Shown here: positions 1-8,685 of the stretch, in pieces | How positions within the stretch are numbered: the stretch's first letter is position 1 | Layout: every line of letters starts with the position of its first letter | Assembly (NCBI GenBank): GCA_017983955.1 | Contig: JAGOAJ010000021.1 | Coordinates: 1-54,673, forward strand | Source: Burkholderiaceae bacterium | GTDB taxonomy: Bacteria > Pseudomonadota > Gammaproteobacteria > Burkholderiales > Burkholderiaceae_B | Direction: 5' to 3' | Length of the DNA: 54,673 bases | Notes under the pieces: generated by a model | What the model saw: only the letters and a program-made list of their open reading frames with translations | Database searches by the model: none | What the model was told of the DNA's origin: nothing | Program-made: the position numbers and the translations under genes

Positions 1-628
1 TGCGCCACAAATACCAGGCAGCCACCGTGCGCCAAGGCGCCCACGCCTGGGCAACCTCACGAGCCTCGAAACGTGAAACAGGCTCGCCACTGAAGTAGTG
101 TAGCGAAATTGCCTTAAGTAGGCTTGCGTCATCCAGCGGCAGCACATCAGGGCGCTGCAAATTAAAAATCAAAAACATTTCAGCAGTCCAACGTCCTATG
201 CCCCTTACTGAACACAAGTCCGCAATAACTGCTTCGTCATCCATGGCATGCCAGGCGGCAGGCTGTATTTTATCTTCTATGAAATGATCGGCAAGTCCCA
301 GCACATATTCGGCCTTGCGCTTGGACAATCCCGCCAACGCCGCATCAGTTTGGGCCAGTGTCTGCACCCGTTCGGGGGTAGGTTCTTGCCCATCACAGGC
401 GACGACCAGCTTCTGCCACATTGCCTGGGCTGATTTTAGCGAAATTTGCTGACCAACAATGGCACGAGCTAACGTCACAAAGGGTGTGGCGGGCGCCGAC
501 AACCACTCTGCGCGATGACGCGGGATCAATCGTTTCAAAATGCGGTCACGCTGCATAAGATGGGACGATGCTTCGTCCCAGAAGCGCGGCTTATCTGCCG
601 CAGGCATCACCGAATCAACCATAACCAT
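1..628 (-). CDS. alkA: DNA-3-methyladenine glycosylase II (AlkA/HhH-GPD family), 3' end outside window
   Basis: Base-excision repair glycosylase that removes alkylated purines. 209 codons are visible and the frame is still open at base 1, so the C-terminus is missing. A helix-hairpin-helix with the core VRGIGRWTAEMF lies at about residues 141-152, followed by the loop DVLPLDDASL, whose second Asp (about 167) fits the catalytic Asp of the HhH-GPD family. An N-terminal IVGQQIS segment (about 57-63) is also typical. The start is ATG at 628; an in-frame ATG at 622 is an alternative. It begins 6 bases after the cysS stop, so the two are probably co-transcribed, an order I recall from Bordetella. 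Family assignment is firm; substrate range is inferred. Confidence 0.88.
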   Translation of the reverse strand, partial: MVMVDSVMPAADKPRFWDEASSHLMQRDRILKRLIPRHRAEWLSAPATPFVTLARAIVGQQISLKSAQAMWQKLVVACDGQEPTPERVQTLAQTDAALAGLSKRKAEYVLGLADHFIEDKIQPAAWHAMDDEAVIADLCSVRGIGRWTAEMFLIFNLQRPDVLPLDDASLLKAISLHYFSGEPVSRFEAREVAQAWAPWRTVAAWYLWR

Positions 629-634
629 TTTCTA

Positions 635-2083
635 TTAGCTCCGACGCCATTGTGTGACACCGCCTGCCTTGTCCTCGAGCTCGACGCCGGCATCGCGCAA
701 TTGATCGCGTAACTGATCCGCCAGCGCGAAATCACGATCAAGCTTGGCCTGACTTCTGGCATCGATTAAGGACTGTATTTCTTCGGTGGATAAGACGTGC
801 GCCGCTGCCGACCCACGATGGTAGCGCGTGGGTGACTGTAAATATACGGCTGGATCAGCCTGCAATAGACCCAGCACATCGCCTAGCGCCCGCAACAAAC
901 CAGCCGTCTGGGGCGAGGCCGTTTTATTCGCCTCTGAGGACAGTTCAAACAACACAGCGACAGCACCTGCGGTATTGAAGTCGTCATCCATGGCCTTGCG
1001 AAACGCCGCAGCATAGGGGGCTGTCCAATCAATTTCAACCGCAACCGCGGGCACATTATGCAAGGTCTGGTACAGACGATCCAGGGCGCTTTGGGCATCA
1101 AACAGATTATCAGGGGCGTAATTCTGCATGCTGCGATAGTGATTACGCACGATGAAGAAACGCAGCATTTCTGCTTCGCGAGGATTCGCTACATAATCCG
1201 CTTGCTGCGCGGCAAGGTCAGCGTCCACAGCAATCGTGGCACGTATGGTGTGAAAATTTCCCAGCGATTTCGACATTTTGTCGTCATCAACCATTAGTGG
1301 GCCGCAATGCATCCACACTGAAGCCATGTCGCCACCAAAGGCCCCTTCAGTTTGGGCAATTTCATTTTCGTGATGCGGAAATTTAAGATCGGGGCCGCCG
1401 CCATGGATATCCAAGGGCTGACCCAGCAAGGCCCGGCTCATGGCCGAACACTCAATATGCCAGCCAGGCCGCCCCATGCCGTAAGCCGAGGTCCATTTTG
1501 ACTCTTCAGGCTCTTCAGGCTTGGCCGCCTTCCATAAGACAAAATCCAGCGGATCACGTTTACCCGCCGCTACGGCAACCCGTTCACCAGCGCGTAAATC
1601 GTCCAGCGATTTGCCCGACAGCTTGCCGTAGCCGGGAAACTTACGTACGGCATAATTCACATCACCATCATCCGACTGATAGGCCAGGCCACGTTCTTCC
1701 AGGCGCTGAATAATATCCAGCATGTCGGGCACATGCCCAGTGGCACGTGGCTCGTGGTCGGGCGACTGCACACTAAGCGCACGCTCGTCGGCGTGCATGG
1801 CATCGATGTAATAGGCCGTCACGTCGCTAAGGCGTCGATTGGTCTCTACGGCACGGCGGATGATCTTGTCATCAATGTCAGTAATATTACGCACATAGTT
1901 GACCTGATAACCGCTGGCGCGCAACCAGCGCTGCACGACATCAAAACTGACCAACATCCGCGCATGCCCCAGATGACAGTAGTCGTACACCGTCATGCCA
2001 CACACATACATGCGTACATGGCCGGGTTCTACCGTCTTGAAGGGTTCTTTGTTGCGGGACAGGGAGTTATAAATATGCAGCAT
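635..2083 (-). CDS. cysS: Cysteinyl-tRNA synthetase
   Basis: Class I aminoacyl-tRNA synthetase that charges tRNA-Cys in the cytoplasm. With the ATG at 2083 the protein has 482 residues and starts MLHIYNSL, as family members do. The frame is open upstream to 2164, but that 27-residue extension has no family counterpart. Visible are the HIGH-type signature HLGH at residues 37-40, the zinc-ligand Cys28 in YVCGMTV, ECSAMS as the second zinc-binding region, and the KMSKS loop in [12 protein letters not shown]. Upstream of 2083 there is only a weak Shine-Dalgarno. It is followed 6 bases later by alkA. Confidence 0.96.
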   Translation of the reverse strand: MLHIYNSLSRNKEPFKTVEPGHVRMYVCGMTVYDYCHLGHARMLVSFDVVQRWLRASGYQVNYVRNITDIDDKIIRRAVETNRRLSDVTAYYIDAMHADERALSVQSPDHEPRATGHVPDMLDIIQRLEERGLAYQSDDGDVNYAVRKFPGYGKLSGKSLDDLRAGERVAVAAGKRDPLDFVLWKAAKPEEPEESKWTSAYGMGRPGWHIECSAMSRALLGQPLDIHGGGPDLKFPHHENEIAQTEGAFGGDMASVWMHCGPLMVDDDKMSKSLGNFHTIRATIAVDADLAAQQADYVANPREAEMLRFFIVRNHYRSMQNYAPDNLFDAQSALDRLYQTLHNVPAVAVEIDWTAPYAAAFRKAMDDDFNTAGAVAVLFELSSEANKTASPQTAGLLRALGDVLGLLQADPAVYLQSPTRYHRGSAAAHVLSTEEIQSLIDARSQAKLDRDFALADQLRDQLRDAGVELEDKAGGVTQWRRS

Positions 2084-2293
2084 GCGCCGTTCTGATAAAA
2101 GTAAATGCGTTATAGAGCCAGCTCGTAGGCGATCAGCTTGCGGTAAACTGGGCGCAGATGGCACTCAAGGCTAAAATGATGGTCGATAAGTATAGCAAGC
2201 AGACCCAGCCTATGCCGGATCACTGAATTGAAAACCGAATTTATACGCGGTGCTTACACACCAAAATACCATTAACTAAAAGGCGCACAAGCT

Positions 2294-2926
2294 GTGTTAC
2301 GAACTTTACGTCCTTTGCTGATCGTCGCCCTGCTTGCAGGCCTGACCGCCTGCGCCCAGCCCCTAAAGTCTACTGTAGCATCGGGCAATGACAGCCCCGT
2401 ACCAACTTCTGGCTCAGTGACTAACCCTCAGGCTGACACCTTGTTTACCGATCCACCGCCCCACGAAGGGGGCTGGAAGGGATTGGCCAAGCTGCTAGAA
2501 GCCATAACACCATCCGTCGACACCAGCATCCCGCTTAGCCCATCGCAAATCACTGATCGTATATCGGCACTACTGGATCAGGGCAACAACCAGGAAGCAC
2601 TGGATATTATAGAAAAACGCGAGCGCCAATTGGAAGGCCAAGTCGCCCCTGGTACCGATGTGCAACTGATGTTTCTGCACGCCAGGGCGTTGGCCGGGCT
2701 GAATCGCCAAAACGATGCCATCGCCTTATACCAAAAGATGACGATACTGTACCCTGAACTACCTGAACCTTGGAACAATTTGGCCTCGGAATATGTTAAA
2801 CAGGGCAAACTTGATATGGCTCGCGATGCCCTAACCATGGCGCTGACTGCGGACCCGCATTACAGTACGGCACGCAGCAACCTTAGCGATGTCCTGCAAC
2901 GACAAGCTCAGCAATTGCTGCAATAG
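2294..2926 (+). CDS. TPR-repeat lipoprotein
   Basis: 210-residue protein with a GTG start preceded by AAGG. The N-terminus is a lipoprotein signal (hydrophobic run, then lipobox LTAC with Cys at about residue 20), so it is probably anchored in the outer or inner membrane. Residues about 120-205 hold at least two TPR-like helical repeats: one contains ARALAGLNRQNDAIALYQKM, the next LASEYVKQGKLDMARDAL followed by an ADPHYSTARSNLSDVL helix. TPR domains mediate protein-protein contacts; the partner is unknown. It is divergent from cysS and 58 bases upstream of the isomerase gene. The lipoprotein and TPR calls are secure, the exact role is not. Confidence 0.8.
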   Translation: MLRTLRPLLIVALLAGLTACAQPLKSTVASGNDSPVPTSGSVTNPQADTLFTDPPPHEGGWKGLAKLLEAITPSVDTSIPLSPSQITDRISALLDQGNNQEALDIIEKRERQLEGQVAPGTDVQLMFLHARALAGLNRQNDAIALYQKMTILYPELPEPWNNLASEYVKQGKLDMARDALTMALTADPHYSTARSNLSDVLQRQAQQLLQ

Positions 2927-2984
2927 GCCATCAGCTCACGGCTAACCTTGGCATCTATTACCTAACTCTATATAACCACTCATC

Positions 2985-3635
2985 ATGCGCTTCTTATCCA
3001 CTATCGCACGCACATTTACCCCAGCGTTGCGCGTATTTAGCCTCGTTTGTGCTACCACCCTGGTCCTGGGCCTGTCGGGTCTGGCGCAAGCAACCTCTTC
3101 AACCACTACTCAAGGCAAATCCATGAGCTCAACTCCACGTGTCAAATTGCAAACCAACCAGGGCGAAATGATCATCGAACTGGATGCTGAAAAAGCCCCT
3201 AAAACTGTAGAAAACTTCCTGACTTATGTTCGCGAAGGTTTTTATGATGGCACCATTTTCCACCGCGTTATCAATAACTTCATGGTACAAGGCGGCGGTT
3301 TCGACGCTGACATGAAACAAAAACAAACCCATGCTCCTGTCGACAACGAAGCCGACAACAAGCTGAAGAATGATGTGTACACGCTGGCCATGGCGCGTAC
3401 CTCCGATCCGCACTCCGCCACGGCTCAATTCTTCATCAACACCGCCAATAACGACTTCCTGAACTTCACCTCTCCTACTCCTAACGGTTGGGGTTATGCA
3501 GTTTTCGGTAAAGTGGTTGAAGGCACCGACGTAGTCGACAAGATCAAATCCGTCAAAACCGGCAACAAGGGCTTCCATCAGGACGTGCCTGCCGAAGACG
3601 TGGTCATAGAACACGCTTCGATAGTTGAAGAATAA
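2985..3635 (+). CDS. ppiB: Cyclophilin-type peptidyl-prolyl isomerase (PpiB-like body with signal peptide)
   Basis: Catalyses cis-trans isomerisation of proline peptide bonds. From about residue 50 to the end ([11 protein letters not shown] through [11 protein letters not shown]) it matches the compact PpiB cyclophilin core, including [30 protein letters not shown] and the WGYAVFGKV stretch. Unlike cytoplasmic PpiB it starts with about 36 residues forming a typical signal peptide (basic start, hydrophobic segment ending [10 protein letters not shown]). An internal ATG at 3123, with AAGG eight bases before it, would yield a normal cytoplasmic PpiB of 170 residues. Either the secreted form or both forms may be made. 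The stop overlaps the lpxH start. Confidence 0.93.
   Translation: MRFLSTIARTFTPALRVFSLVCATTLVLGLSGLAQATSSTTTQGKSMSSTPRVKLQTNQGEMIIELDAEKAPKTVENFLTYVREGFYDGTIFHRVINNFMVQGGGFDADMKQKQTHAPVDNEADNKLKNDVYTLAMARTSDPHSATAQFFINTANNDFLNFTSPTPNGWGYAVFGKVVEGTDVVDKIKSVKTGNKGFHQDVPAEDVVIEHASIVEE
3123..3635 (+). other. ppiB: Possible internal translation start giving cytoplasmic PpiB
   Basis: The in-frame ATG at 3123 opens [12 protein letters not shown], which resembles the natural start of cytoplasmic PpiB proteins, and is preceded by CAAGGCAAATCC as a plausible ribosome-binding site. The longer ATG at 2985 lacks an obvious Shine-Dalgarno. This suggests, without proving, that a leaderless cytoplasmic form is translated from the same mRNA. 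Confidence 0.4.
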
Positions 3636-4449
3636 AATCGTACTAACGGGCCAGGTCTGGGTTGCCTCGGATATTCATCTAGGGCCCCAGGCTCCGGCCA
3701 CCGTCCACGCTTTCGGACGTTTCCTGGATCAGGCCAGCCAACAGGCTGACGCCCTGATCCTGCTGGGCGATATCTTCGATGCCTGGATAGGCGATGATTT
3801 TGCCCTGCAAGCCCCCCCAGCCTGGTTGTCTGACATCCTGGCTAAGTTGCAGCAACTAGCAACCAAGATTCCACTATTCCTGGGGCGTGGCAACCGCGAC
3901 TTCCTGATAGGGCCAGCTCTAGCTAGGCATATCGGCGCCCAGTTGCTACCCGATAAATTCATACTGCAGGCCGATTGCGGTCCGCTATTGCTATCGCATG
4001 GCGATGAATACTGCACCGCCGATAAAAACTACCAGCGCTTTCGCACCGTGGTGCGCTGCCCCGTAATACAGGGCATGTTCTTGTCATTAAGCTTGAATAC
4101 CCGCCGTCGTATCGCAGAATGGGCCAGAAGCCGCAGCAGACAGGCTAACCAGACCAAGCCAGCCCAGATCATGGACGTAAGTACTAAGGCCATAGAGCAG
4201 GCCTGGACAGACAGCGGAATTGATGTGCTGGTACACGGCCACACCCACAGGCCAGCCGTGCATAGCAGCCTGCACTTAGGCCGCGAATGCACCCGCATCG
4301 TGCTACCGGATTGGGATTATGACCATGGCGCACCCGTGCGTAGCGGCTGGTTAAGCATTAGTGCCTCTGGGCCTGAACTACGCCTGCATACCTTTACACC
4401 CAGCGATGACATCACCAGCGCGGATAATACCGCGGCCAGCGACGTCTAG
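3625..4449 (+). CDS. lpxH: UDP-2,3-diacylglucosamine diphosphatase
   Basis: Lipid A biosynthesis enzyme that hydrolyses UDP-2,3-diacylglucosamine to lipid X and UMP at the inner membrane. Calcineurin-like metallophosphoesterase motifs appear in order: SDIHLG near the N-terminus, [30 protein letters not shown] and [11 protein letters not shown]. These match LpxH rather than a generic phosphoesterase. No ATG is available before the SDIHLG motif; the best start is TTG at 3625, which overlaps the last 11 bases of the isomerase gene and suggests translational coupling. The length of 274 residues is slightly above the usual 240, owing to a C-terminal tail. The gene ends tail-to-tail with uppP (4-base overlap). 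Confidence 0.93.
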   Translation: MKNKIVLTGQVWVASDIHLGPQAPATVHAFGRFLDQASQQADALILLGDIFDAWIGDDFALQAPPAWLSDILAKLQQLATKIPLFLGRGNRDFLIGPALARHIGAQLLPDKFILQADCGPLLLSHGDEYCTADKNYQRFRTVVRCPVIQGMFLSLSLNTRRRIAEWARSRSRQANQTKPAQIMDVSTKAIEQAWTDSGIDVLVHGHTHRPAVHSSLHLGRECTRIVLPDWDYDHGAPVRSGWLSISASGPELRLHTFTPSDDITSADNTAASDV

Positions 4450-5324
4450 CGGTAAATCAACCAGGCCATCACGACCAAGCCCAGCCCGATTCTGTACCAT
4501 GCAAAAGGCCGGTAGGTATGGCGCGCCACAAAGCGCAGCACCCCTTTGACGACCAACAGCGCACTTACAAAAGCAGCCACAAAACCCACCGCAATAGCCG
4601 TCATTTCCGTGTCAGACAAGGCCCCGCTATTGCGATACAGGTCATAGACCGTTGCCGCCAACATCGTAGGCATGGCTAAAAAGAACGAAAATTCCGTTGC
4701 TGTTTTGCGATGTATGCCTGCCATCATGCCGCTGATAATGGTGGCCCCTGAACGTGAAGTCCCCGGCACCATCGCCAAGCACTGCGCAAAGCCCACCACC
4801 AGCGCCTGCTTCCAAGTTATGGTCTCCAGACTGGTCGCCGTGACCTTGGCAGAATTGACGGTAATGCTGCTATCGTCGGCGCTGGACTTAACGTCAGCTG
4901 CATCGCCAGCAAGATTGGGCTTGCGCTCTACCCAGAGCATGATCAGACCACCCACAACCAGGGTCACCACAAACACAGCGGGATTGTGAAACAAGGCCTT
5001 GATCTGTTTAATCATGATCGCGCCAATAACAGCGGCAGGCAAAAACGCCACAATCAAATTACGTGTAAACATGACTTCTTTGCGTTCACCACGCAAGGTC
5101 CCACCAATCAACTGCCATAAGCGGGCACGAAATATCCATATCACCGCCAGTATGGAGCCGAACTGTATAACGACTTCGTAGACTTTATCGCTGCCTGACG
5201 AAAAATTTATCCAATCGCCCAACAACAATAAGTGGGCCGTGCTGGACACAGGAATAAACTCGGTAAAGCCTTCGACCCACCCAAGAAATAAAGCCTTCAA
5301 CATAAAAATCGCGTTATCGGTCAT
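4446..5324 (-). CDS. uppP: Undecaprenyl-diphosphatase
   Basis: Integral membrane enzyme of the BacA/UppP family that dephosphorylates undecaprenyl pyrophosphate to recycle the lipid carrier for peptidoglycan and other envelope polymers. Visible are EGFTEFIPVSSTAH near the N-terminus, carrying the catalytic Glu and Ser region, and PGTSRSGATI in the second half, both diagnostic. Several hydrophobic segments follow. The 292-residue length is normal; a variable, partly polar insert (about residues 138-165, AGDAADVKSSADDSS) is longer than in E. coli. The start at 5324 places the EGFTEF motif at the usual distance. Stop codons of lpxH and uppP overlap, leaving no room for a terminator. Confidence 0.95.
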   Translation of the reverse strand: MTDNAIFMLKALFLGWVEGFTEFIPVSSTAHLLLLGDWINFSSGSDKVYEVVIQFGSILAVIWIFRARLWQLIGGTLRGERKEVMFTRNLIVAFLPAAVIGAIMIKQIKALFHNPAVFVVTLVVGGLIMLWVERKPNLAGDAADVKSSADDSSITVNSAKVTATSLETITWKQALVVGFAQCLAMVPGTSRSGATIISGMMAGIHRKTATEFSFFLAMPTMLAATVYDLYRNSGALSDTEMTAIAVGFVAAFVSALLVVKGVLRFVARHTYRPFAWYRIGLGLVVMAWLIYR

Positions 5325-5357
5325 ACATGCCTGTAATACGGTAAATAAAAAAAGCGC

Positions 5358-6920
5358 CTACGCAGACGACGTATCGCCTGGCTGTCGGTGCAGACGCTGG
5401 ATGCGGACAGCGGCAATACGGCGTCCATCCAAACGCAATACTGTGAAAATAAACCGCACGTGTTCCTGCACTAATTCACAAGAATCACCTGCTTGCGGTA
5501 AGTGGTCAAAGCGCTGCAATAAATAGCCTGCTAAGGTCGAATAGCCGGCATCCTCGTCAACCAGGTCATCGGCGCCCAGCAACAATTCCAGATGATGCAA
5601 ATCGGCCGCCCCATCAACCTGCCACTGATCTTCACCTTCGGCGGTAATGTCTGGCGTTTCGTCCTCGTCGGGGAACTCGCCGGCAATGGCCTCGAAGACG
5701 TCTATAGGCGTGACCAGGCCCTGTATGGTACCGAACTCGTCGGTCACCAACACTAGCTGCCCACGTGCGCGCTTAAGGGTCTCCATAACGCGCAGCACGC
5801 CGGTAGATTCGTGCATGATGATAGGTTCACGCAGGCGCGACAGGCGTATGTTGCCATGCACCAGCAAGTCGGTAATCATGTCCTTAGCCCGGCCTATGCC
5901 TGCGACCTCGTCCAAAGAACCCCTGCATACCGGGAAAAAGCTATGAGGAGTCTGGGAAATCTGTTCACGCAGCGCATCGGGAGTATCATCCAGGTCTAAC
6001 CAAGAAATATCCGTGCGTGGCGTCATTACGGAATCCACCGACCGGTCGGCCAGTGTCAATACGCCACTGACCATGTAGCGTTCTTCGTCACCAAACACCT
6101 GCGCCGGTGCGTCGTCATTGTGTTGTTCAGGCCCTACTAGCGGGCGCTTGCCCAGCATAAACAACACACCCTCGGCTGTGCGTTCACGCAAAGGCCGCCG
6201 TGACTCAAGACGCCGCATATTGCGTCGCGCCAGTTGATTAAGGGTTTCGATCAAAACAGAGAACGTGATGGCCGCATACAAATACCCTTTGGGCACGGCA
6301 AAGCCAAAGCCTTCGGCAACCAAAGAAAACCCAATGGTCAACAAAAAGCCCAAGCACAATATGACCACGGTAGGATGGGCGTTAACGAAATGGGTCAGCG
6401 GCTTGGACGCCACCAACATGATGCCTATGGCTATGATCACAGCGGCCATCATGATGGCCAGATGATCCACCATGCCTACCGCCGTGATGACGGCATCCAA
6501 GGAAAAAACCGCATCCAGAATAACGATTTGGGTAACTATGACCCAAAAGTTGCTATGTAGCCGTTCGCCAGAGCTATGCAAGGCCTGGCCCTCTACCCTG
6601 TCGTGCAATTCCAGCGTGCCCTTAAGCAACAGGAAAAAACCGCCCACAATTAGAATCAGGTCACGGCCGGAAAAGCTGAAGCTGGCGATGGAAAAAATTG
6701 GCGTGGTCAGCTTGATCAGCCAGGACATAATGGTCAGCAAGCCTAAGCGCATGACCAAGGCCAGCATCAAGCCTAAGACCCGGGCACGATCACGCTGATC
6801 TGGAGGCAGCTTATCAACCAGTATCGCAATAAATACCAGATTGTCGATGCCAAGGACAATCTCTAGGATAACCAGGGTCAGCAAGCCGACCCAGGCTGAC
6901 GCCTCTAGCATCCACTCCAT
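5358..6920 (-). CDS. TerC-type membrane protein fused to CBS and CorC/HlyC domains
   Basis: 520 residues, with the YoaE/YegH-like architecture of Proteobacteria. Residues about 1-230 form a TerC domain with multiple membrane spans and acidic in-membrane motifs ([32 protein letters not shown]). A CBS-pair region follows (about 290-410: [34 protein letters not shown]). A CorC-type transporter-associated domain closes it (about 425-510). TerC proteins are implicated in metal-ion homeostasis (for example Mn2+) and CBS domains bind adenosine nucleotides; the transported ion here is not known. The start has CGGAG eight bases upstream. A close paralogue lies at the other end of the window (52,954-54,540). 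Confidence 0.9.
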   Translation of the reverse strand: MEWMLEASAWVGLLTLVILEIVLGIDNLVFIAILVDKLPPDQRDRARVLGLMLALVMRLGLLTIMSWLIKLTTPIFSIASFSFSGRDLILIVGGFFLLLKGTLELHDRVEGQALHSSGERLHSNFWVIVTQIVILDAVFSLDAVITAVGMVDHLAIMMAAVIIAIGIMLVASKPLTHFVNAHPTVVILCLGFLLTIGFSLVAEGFGFAVPKGYLYAAITFSVLIETLNQLARRNMRRLESRRPLRERTAEGVLFMLGKRPLVGPEQHNDDAPAQVFGDEERYMVSGVLTLADRSVDSVMTPRTDISWLDLDDTPDALREQISQTPHSFFPVCRGSLDEVAGIGRAKDMITDLLVHGNIRLSRLREPIIMHESTGVLRVMETLKRARGQLVLVTDEFGTIQGLVTPIDVFEAIAGEFPDEDETPDITAEGEDQWQVDGAADLHHLELLLGADDLVDEDAGYSTLAGYLLQRFDHLPQAGDSCELVQEHVRFIFTVLRLDGRRIAAVRIQRLHRQPGDTSSA

Positions 6921-6974
6921 CAGTGGGCTCCGATAAGGAAATTACAACCGACGGTATAGCAGTCAGACAAAGGC

Positions 6975-7766
6975 TTAATCTTGCAAATAGCCCAACATCT
7001 GGGTAAATACTTTAGGCGAAGCCGCCAACACATTACCGGTTTTCATCCAGCTTTGTTCGCCATCGAAGTCACCAATCAGACCGCCTGCTTCCAGGACCAG
7101 CAAACCACCTGCGGCCAGATCCCAAGGCTTCAGGTTGACGCCGCAAAAACCATCCAGACGTCCGGCAGCTACGTAGGCCAGGTCCAACACGGTAGAACCC
7201 ATGCGACGCGCGGAAGCACATTCGCTCAACATGCGAGCAAATGGCGACGTGCTTGACACTGCACCGCCGGAGCCAGAGACATGCGAACCCAACAAGGTAT
7301 CGTGATAGCGGCTTTGACCGGAAACACGCACACGGCGATCATTCAGGAAAGCGCCACCGCCGCGACTGGCGGTAAACAATTCATTACGACTGGGGTCGTA
7401 AATAACCGCTTGGGTCACTTGACCGCGTTGAGCTAACGCAATGGACACCGCGTAGGTGGGGAAACCGTGGATGAAGTTGGTCGTGCCATCCAGGGGATCG
7501 ATAATCCACTGGAATTCGGGCACTTCGTCATCTGCCTGGCCCTGGGCGGGCTGAACGCCGGACTCTTCACACAGAAAACCATGTTCAGGGTAGGCAGTAG
7601 CCAGAATATCAACGATGGCCTCTTCGGCCGCCCTGTCAATTTCGGTGACGTAATCCCGGGGCCCTTTGCGTGCCACTTGCAAACGATCCAGATCTAGGCT
7701 GGCGCGGTTAATAATGGCGCCAGCACGGCGTGCCGCCTTAATGGCGGTGTTGAGCATCGGGTGCAT
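6975..7766 (-). CDS. suhB: Inositol-1-monophosphatase family protein
   Basis: Mg2+-dependent phosphatase of the IMPase/SuhB family; SuhB also takes part in rRNA antitermination in E. coli. The metal-site motifs are visible: EESG (in FLCEESGV), the WIIDPLDGTTNFIHGFP signature, and KPWDLAAGGLLVLEAGG in the C-terminal half. The chosen start is ATG at 7766 (MHPMLNTAIKAARRAG), which has CGGAA upstream and gives 263 residues, the usual length. The frame is open to 7850, but that extension would span the hairpin at 7808-7829. It is divergent from trmJ. Confidence 0.93.
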   Translation of the reverse strand: MHPMLNTAIKAARRAGAIINRASLDLDRLQVARKGPRDYVTEIDRAAEEAIVDILATAYPEHGFLCEESGVQPAQGQADDEVPEFQWIIDPLDGTTNFIHGFPTYAVSIALAQRGQVTQAVIYDPSRNELFTASRGGGAFLNDRRVRVSGQSRYHDTLLGSHVSGSGGAVSSTSPFARMLSECASARRMGSTVLDLAYVAAGRLDGFCGVNLKPWDLAAGGLLVLEAGGLIGDFDGEQSWMKTGNVLAASPKVFTQMLGYLQD

Positions 7767-7807
7767 AAAATTCCGTAATAAGCAAAAACTGTTAGTTCGG
7801 GTATCGC

Positions 7808-7829
7808 AAAAAAGCCCCTGTTTTAGGGG
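7808..7829 (-). terminator. Intrinsic terminator-like hairpin in the suhB leader
   Basis: On the minus strand CCCCT-AAAAC-AGGGG forms a 5-bp stem with a 5-base loop, followed by C and six T residues. It sits 42 bases before the suhB start codon and reads in the suhB direction. It could stop antisense transcription coming from mscS across trmJ, or act as an attenuator if the suhB promoter lies upstream of it. The stem is short, so strength is uncertain. Confidence 0.45.
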
Positions 7830-7893
7830 TGATTTCTGGTCTGTAAACACCTTAACCAGCTATTTTAACAGTAAGGGCGCCGCGCGCCGGCCG

Positions 7894-7899
7894 TATAAT
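7894..7899 (+). promoter_or_regulatory. -10 element of trmJ, placed for a leaderless transcript
   Basis: A perfect TATAAT lies only 6 bases before the trmJ ATG (7906). Transcription normally begins about 7 bases after the -10 hexamer, which would be at or next to the A of the ATG. No Shine-Dalgarno is present between them and no good -35 box is seen 16-18 bases upstream. The element itself is seen directly; leaderless translation is an inference. Confidence 0.5.
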
Positions 7900-7905
7900 T
7901 CCACC

Positions 7906-8685
7906 ATGATCCCCACACCCTATCCTTTTAGCCAGCTACGCTTCATTATGGTCCAGCCCAGCCACCCCGGAAACGTCGGGGCGGCAGCGCGTGCCATCAA
8001 GACAATGGGCTTCCACCATTTGTGCCTAGTGGCCCCACGCTATCCTGATGTGACCCAGCTAGCAGAAGCCCAAACCATGGCCAGCGGCGCCACCGACGTG
8101 CTGGACAACGCCAGCGTATTTCCCACTTTGCGCGAGGCCTTGGCCCCCGTCACCCTAGCCTATGCCTTAACCGCACGGCCACGCCTAATTGGCCCGCCAG
8201 CGTGCGATATCCGAGTGGCTGCAATCACCAGTTGCGCGCACATCATGCAAACTCAAGGAGAAGTTGCCATCGTGCTGGGTACAGAGCGTACGGGGCTCAC
8301 TAACGAAGATATCGCTTTGTGTCAGCATGTATGTCATATCCCTGCCAACCCAGAATATAGTTCTCTGAATGTGGCCCAAGCCTTGCAGTTGGCCGCCTGG
8401 GAACTACGTTATGCGCTGGCCAACGCCGCGTCGGTGCCACTGCTGCCTAGCACCCACGGTCAGCATGACCCGGGAAGCGTTCCAGCATCGGCAGAAAAAG
8501 TCCAAGCATTGATGGATCACTGGCAGCAAGCGCTGACCGCTATTCAATTTCTGGACCCGACCCACCCCAAAAAACTGATGCCACGCATGCGCCACTTGTT
8601 TAGTCGCAGCGCTCTAAGCCAGGACGAAGTGGATATGATGCGCGGCGTATGCACCGCCATGATTAAGGCCGCTAGCCAGCGCTAA
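7906..8685 (+). CDS. trmJ: tRNA (cytidine/uridine-2'-O-)-methyltransferase TrmJ
   Basis: SPOUT-class methyltransferase that 2'-O-methylates position 32 of the tRNA anticodon loop. 259 residues starting MIPTPYPFSQLRFIMVQPSHPGNVGAAARA. The N-terminal motif PSHPGNVGAAARAIKTMG and the SAM-binding knot motifs (VLGTERTGLTNEDIALC and IPANPEYSSLNVAQALQL) are diagnostic of TrmJ. The start was chosen at 7906 because similarity begins there; the frame is open far upstream without family support. A TATAAT sits immediately before it. The 3' end overlaps the mscS 3' end by 4 bases. Confidence 0.93.
   Translation: MIPTPYPFSQLRFIMVQPSHPGNVGAAARAIKTMGFHHLCLVAPRYPDVTQLAEAQTMASGATDVLDNASVFPTLREALAPVTLAYALTARPRLIGPPACDIRVAAITSCAHIMQTQGEVAIVLGTERTGLTNEDIALCQHVCHIPANPEYSSLNVAQALQLAAWELRYALANAASVPLLPSTHGQHDPGSVPASAEKVQALMDHWQQALTAIQFLDPTHPKKLMPRMRHLFSRSALSQDEVDMMRGVCTAMIKAASQR

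Noticed and set aside
1733-2095. 120-codon frame antisense to cysS
   Set aside because: No family similarity; cysS motifs on the other strand explain the sequence.
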